This document shows, piece by piece, positions 36,965 to 38,948 of a stretch of DNA of 38,948 nt. Source of the stretch: Desulfamplus sp. (GTDB lineage: Bacteria; Desulfobacterota; Desulfobacteria; Desulfobacterales; Desulfobacteraceae); the NCBI GenBank assembly GCA_015231705.1, contig JADGBC010000016.1, positions 1 through 38,948 of the forward strand. The letters run 5' to 3'. A program made the translations under genes and the position numbers. The first letter of the stretch is position 1. The number at the start of each line of letters is the position of its first letter. The notes below the pieces were generated by a model. It made no database searches. It saw nothing but the letters and a program-made list of their open reading frames with translations, and had not been told where the DNA came from.

Positions 36965-38044
36965 AACCTTTTTCAATGCCGAAATAAACGCCTGGTTCTC
37001 CTCTGGAAGGCCGGCACTGATTCTAAGGCATGACGGAAAACCGTAAGATTTCATGGAACGGGTGATTATGCCGTATTTGAGCATCTCCTTAAAAACTTCT
37101 GTCGCATCTCTTCCAACATCCAGAAGGAAAAAATTGGCCTGTGTAGGAAAGGTTTTAATGTCCATTGCACAGAGCTGCTTTCCAAGTTCGTCAATACCAT
37201 TATGCATTGTGCCTATTGCTGATTCAAGAAACTCATGATCATCAAGAGCGGCCGAAGCAGCCACCTGGGCAAGAGAGTTCACATTAAAAGGCTGTCTTAT
37301 CCTGTGGAGCACAGATGCTATTTCTGCGTCCATTACGCCATACCCAACCCTGAAGCCGGCAAGCCCGTATGCCTTGGAAAAGGTACGCAAAGAGACTATT
37401 CTTGGATCAAACAGAGGTTTTGCAAGGCTGTTGAAGATTTCAGGATCTCTTGCAAATTCAATATATGCCTCATCCACAATCACCATTACATCCTCTGGAA
37501 TTTTTGCCATAAACTCCTTGAACTGCACGGTTGTAATATGACTTCCGGTCGGGTTGTTAGGGTTAGTAATGAAAATCATGGCTGTTTTTGAGGTAACTGC
37601 CTCTGCCAGAGCATCAAGGTCAATGTCAAGTCCTTTTAAGGGTATCATGACAGGAGTTCCACCAGATGTTTTTACGGAGATCTCATACATCAGAAATGAT
37701 GGAAGAGGCATTAGTGCCTGCCTGCCTGATCCAAGAAAAGCATGGGCAAGCAGGGCTATAATATCGTCCGAGCCGTTTCCTACAATCACATTGTCAGCTT
37801 TTACGTTAAAACGTTCTGCAAGTTTTGCTGTAAGTCTGAAGGCACTGCCATCCGGATAACGGTTCATTGTACCAAGATGGTCAGCCATTGCCTTGACAGC
37901 TAAAGGAGATGGTCCGACAGGATTCTCATTGGAAGCAAGTTTTACAATATTTTTGATGCCGTACTCACGCTCAAGTGCGTCAATTGGCTTGCCAGGTTCA
38001 TAGGGCTTGATTGACATGATATAATCAGGAACATTGAGTTTCAT
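36947..38044 (-). CDS. hisC: Histidinol-phosphate aminotransferase
   Basis: The product is 365 residues from the ATG at 38044, 6 bases after GGAG. A TTG 12 bases upstream is part of that ribosome binding site. It is a fold-type I PLP enzyme with LASNENPVGPSP, NPNNPTGS (about residues 161-168), VDEAYIEF and the PLP lysine in TFSKAYGLAGFRVGYG (K224). The arginine in CLRISAGLPEE binds the carboxylate. It converts imidazole-acetol phosphate to histidinol phosphate. No other his gene is adjacent, so a broad-specificity aromatic aminotransferase role cannot be excluded. Confidence 0.93.
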   Translation of the reverse strand: MKLNVPDYIMSIKPYEPGKPIDALEREYGIKNIVKLASNENPVGPSPLAVKAMADHLGTMNRYPDGSAFRLTAKLAERFNVKADNVIVGNGSDDIIALLAHAFLGSGRQALMPLPSFLMYEISVKTSGGTPVMIPLKGLDIDLDALAEAVTSKTAMIFITNPNNPTGSHITTVQFKEFMAKIPEDVMVIVDEAYIEFARDPEIFNSLAKPLFDPRIVSLRTFSKAYGLAGFRVGYGVMDAEIASVLHRIRQPFNVNSLAQVAASAALDDHEFLESAIGTMHNGIDELGKQLCAMDIKTFPTQANFFLLDVGRDATEVFKEMLKYGIITRSMKSYGFPSCLRISAGLPEENQAFISALKKVLEQPV

Positions 38045-38061
38045 AAAATTCTCCAAGGAAA

Positions 38062-38086
38062 CCCCCTATCCCTTTAAGGTAGGGGG
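38062..38086 (-). promoter_or_regulatory. G/C-rich hairpin in the hisC leader
   Basis: CCCCCTA (38062-38068) and TAGGGGG (38080-38086) form a 7-bp clamp, with CCT/AGG (38071-38073 and 38077-38079) as a second short stem. It lies immediately upstream of the hisC ribosome binding site on the minus strand. It has no T-run, so it is more likely a translational or stability element than a terminator. Confidence 0.5.
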
Positions 38087-38149
38087 CGTTGACTATAGAA
38101 CTTAGGAAAAAACAGTCATAAGATTAAGGCTGTAATAAAAATTTAAGAT

Positions 38150-38179
38150 ATGATAGAAAGTTTCATAAAGATGGTTCAA
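38150..38179 (-). promoter_or_regulatory. Possible promoter of hisC
   Basis: On the minus strand TTGAAC (38179-38174), an 18-base spacer and TATCAT (38155-38150) make a moderate sigma-70-type promoter about 105 bases before the ATG. This would give a leader of roughly 100 bases containing the G/C-rich hairpin. Confidence 0.4.
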
Positions 38180-38254
38180 TTAAAATATAAGTCAAGCAAT
38201 TTATTGGGCTTTTGGTTTCTTGTCAACTTTTTTGATTAAATTCAGGATATAAAT

Positions 38255-38948
38255 ATGCGAACAGGTTCACCTCCCCGTGTAATGACAGGTCTTGAAAACC
38301 TCTGTTTCAATCCTATCACAGGAAAAAAACTTAAAGGCAGGCGACTGGGGCTGCTTTCCAACCCCGCGTCAATTGATTCTAACTTCAGACATGCTTCCAG
38401 GGTAATAAACCAGATATACCCAGGTCAGCTCAAGGCTTTGTTTTCACCCCAGCACGGTTTTCACGCAGAAAAACAGGATAACATGATAGAGTCTGATCAT
38501 GCTCTGGATTCTCTTCTCAATATTCCGATATTCAGCCTTTACAGTGCCACCCGAGTTCCCACAGAAGAGATGTTTGAGCTGATCGACACACTTGTAGTTG
38601 ATATTCAGGATGTTGGCACACGGGTATATACATTTATTTATACAATCTCATACTGTCTTGAGGCTGCGGCAAAGTATGGAAAAGAGGTGGTGATTCTCGA
38701 TCGTCCAAACCCTGTCGGAGGATTGGCTGTGGAGGGAAATATCCTCAAACAGAACTACTCATCATTTGTCGGAAGATTTCCCATACCTATGCGGCACGCT
38801 CTTACTGTTGGGGAGATTGCAACCCTTTTTAATTCAAGGTTTATTGCAGGAGAAGAGAGTATTGCAGAGCTGGGGAAGATCGTGGGGGGAAAAAAGAGTG
38901 CGGAAAAAACGAAAGTTTCGGGGAAAAAGTGTGATTTGAAAGACATTC
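38255..38948 (+). CDS. namZ: DUF1343 family protein, probable exo-beta-N-acetylmuramidase NamZ, 3'-truncated by the window edge
   Basis: The first 231 residues are visible and the frame is still open at the last base. Family blocks are LKGRRLGLLSNPASID, LKALFSPQHGFHAEKQD, LVVDIQDVGTRVYTFIYT, VVILDRPNPVGG and GRFPIPMRHALTVGEIA. DUF1343/NamZ proteins release N-acetylmuramic acid from the ends of peptidoglycan fragments. I see no signal peptide at the ATG chosen (AGGA about 8 bases upstream), so it may act in the cytoplasm on recycled muropeptides. It is transcribed away from hisC. Confidence 0.9.
   Translation, partial: MRTGSPPRVMTGLENLCFNPITGKKLKGRRLGLLSNPASIDSNFRHASRVINQIYPGQLKALFSPQHGFHAEKQDNMIESDHALDSLLNIPIFSLYSATRVPTEEMFELIDTLVVDIQDVGTRVYTFIYTISYCLEAAAKYGKEVVILDRPNPVGGLAVEGNILKQNYSSFVGRFPIPMRHALTVGEIATLFNSRFIAGEESIAELGKIVGGKKSAEKTKVSGKKCDLKDI

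Noticed and set aside
1-38948. A novel defence, secretion or biosynthetic gene system
   Set aside because: Every substantial coding region belongs to a well-known housekeeping family; no uncharacterised gene cluster is present.
1-38948. tRNA or rRNA genes
   Set aside because: No cloverleaf with the GTTCRAnnC-type arm and no rRNA-like sequence was noticed in any spacer.

Overview
The window is chromosomal DNA of a Gram-negative-type bacterium, most likely a Desulfobacterota (former Deltaproteobacteria) member near the Desulfobacteraceae. I infer this from the style of the ribosomal and RNA polymerase proteins, a six-domain ribosomal protein S1, a moderately AT-rich composition judged by eye, and frequent TTG starts. 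The species cannot be named from the sequence alone.

Region 1 (1-27845, all plus strand) is one continuous ribosomal/transcription super-cluster that joins the classical rif, str, S10, spc and alpha operons: rplK(partial)-rplA-rplJ-rplL-rpoB-rpoC-rpsL-rpsG-tuf-rpsJ-rplC-rplD-rplW-rplB-rpsS-rplV-rpsC-rplP-rpmC-rpsQ-rplN-rplX-rplE-rpsN-rpsH-rplF-rplR-rpsE-rpmD-rplO-secY-infA-rpmJ-rpsM-rpsK-rpsD-rpoA-rplQ. It ends in a strong intrinsic terminator at 28002-28048. fusA is missing between rpsG and tuf, and adk and map are missing between secY and infA. S4, S14, L24 and L36 all keep their zinc-binding cysteines. Most genes sit close together, but many of the wider gaps contain near-perfect inverted repeats, several with three-base loops. 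These are candidate translational regulators, attenuators or RNA-processing sites.

Region 2 (28049-31794, plus strand) is a biotin module. birA encodes the biotin operon repressor/biotin-protein ligase and has a BirA-type operator overlapping its own ribosome binding site. It is followed by bioY, bioM and bioN, which encode the substrate-binding, ATPase and transmembrane subunits of an ECF biotin importer. The bioM-bioN gap holds a pair of interleaved inverted repeats.

Region 3 (31757-33791) has a small S4-domain RNA-binding protein gene (minus), a YciO/Sua5-type gene (plus) and sppA (minus). Both convergent gene pairs overlap at their 3' ends.

Region 4 (33792-38044, minus strand) reads hisC, cmk, rpsA towards the left and ends in an intrinsic terminator at 33858-33821. 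The rpsA-terminator gap contains a 115-bp element with inverted ends flanked by AACAA direct repeats. The hisC-cmk gap contains short direct repeats, one family of which is a triplication of the 3' end of hisC.

Region 5 (38255-end, plus strand) is the 5' part of a DUF1343/NamZ-type exo-N-acetylmuramidase gene, divergent from hisC.

The gene content is conventional. I found no convincing novel multi-gene system. What deserves a second look is mainly in the non-coding spacers.
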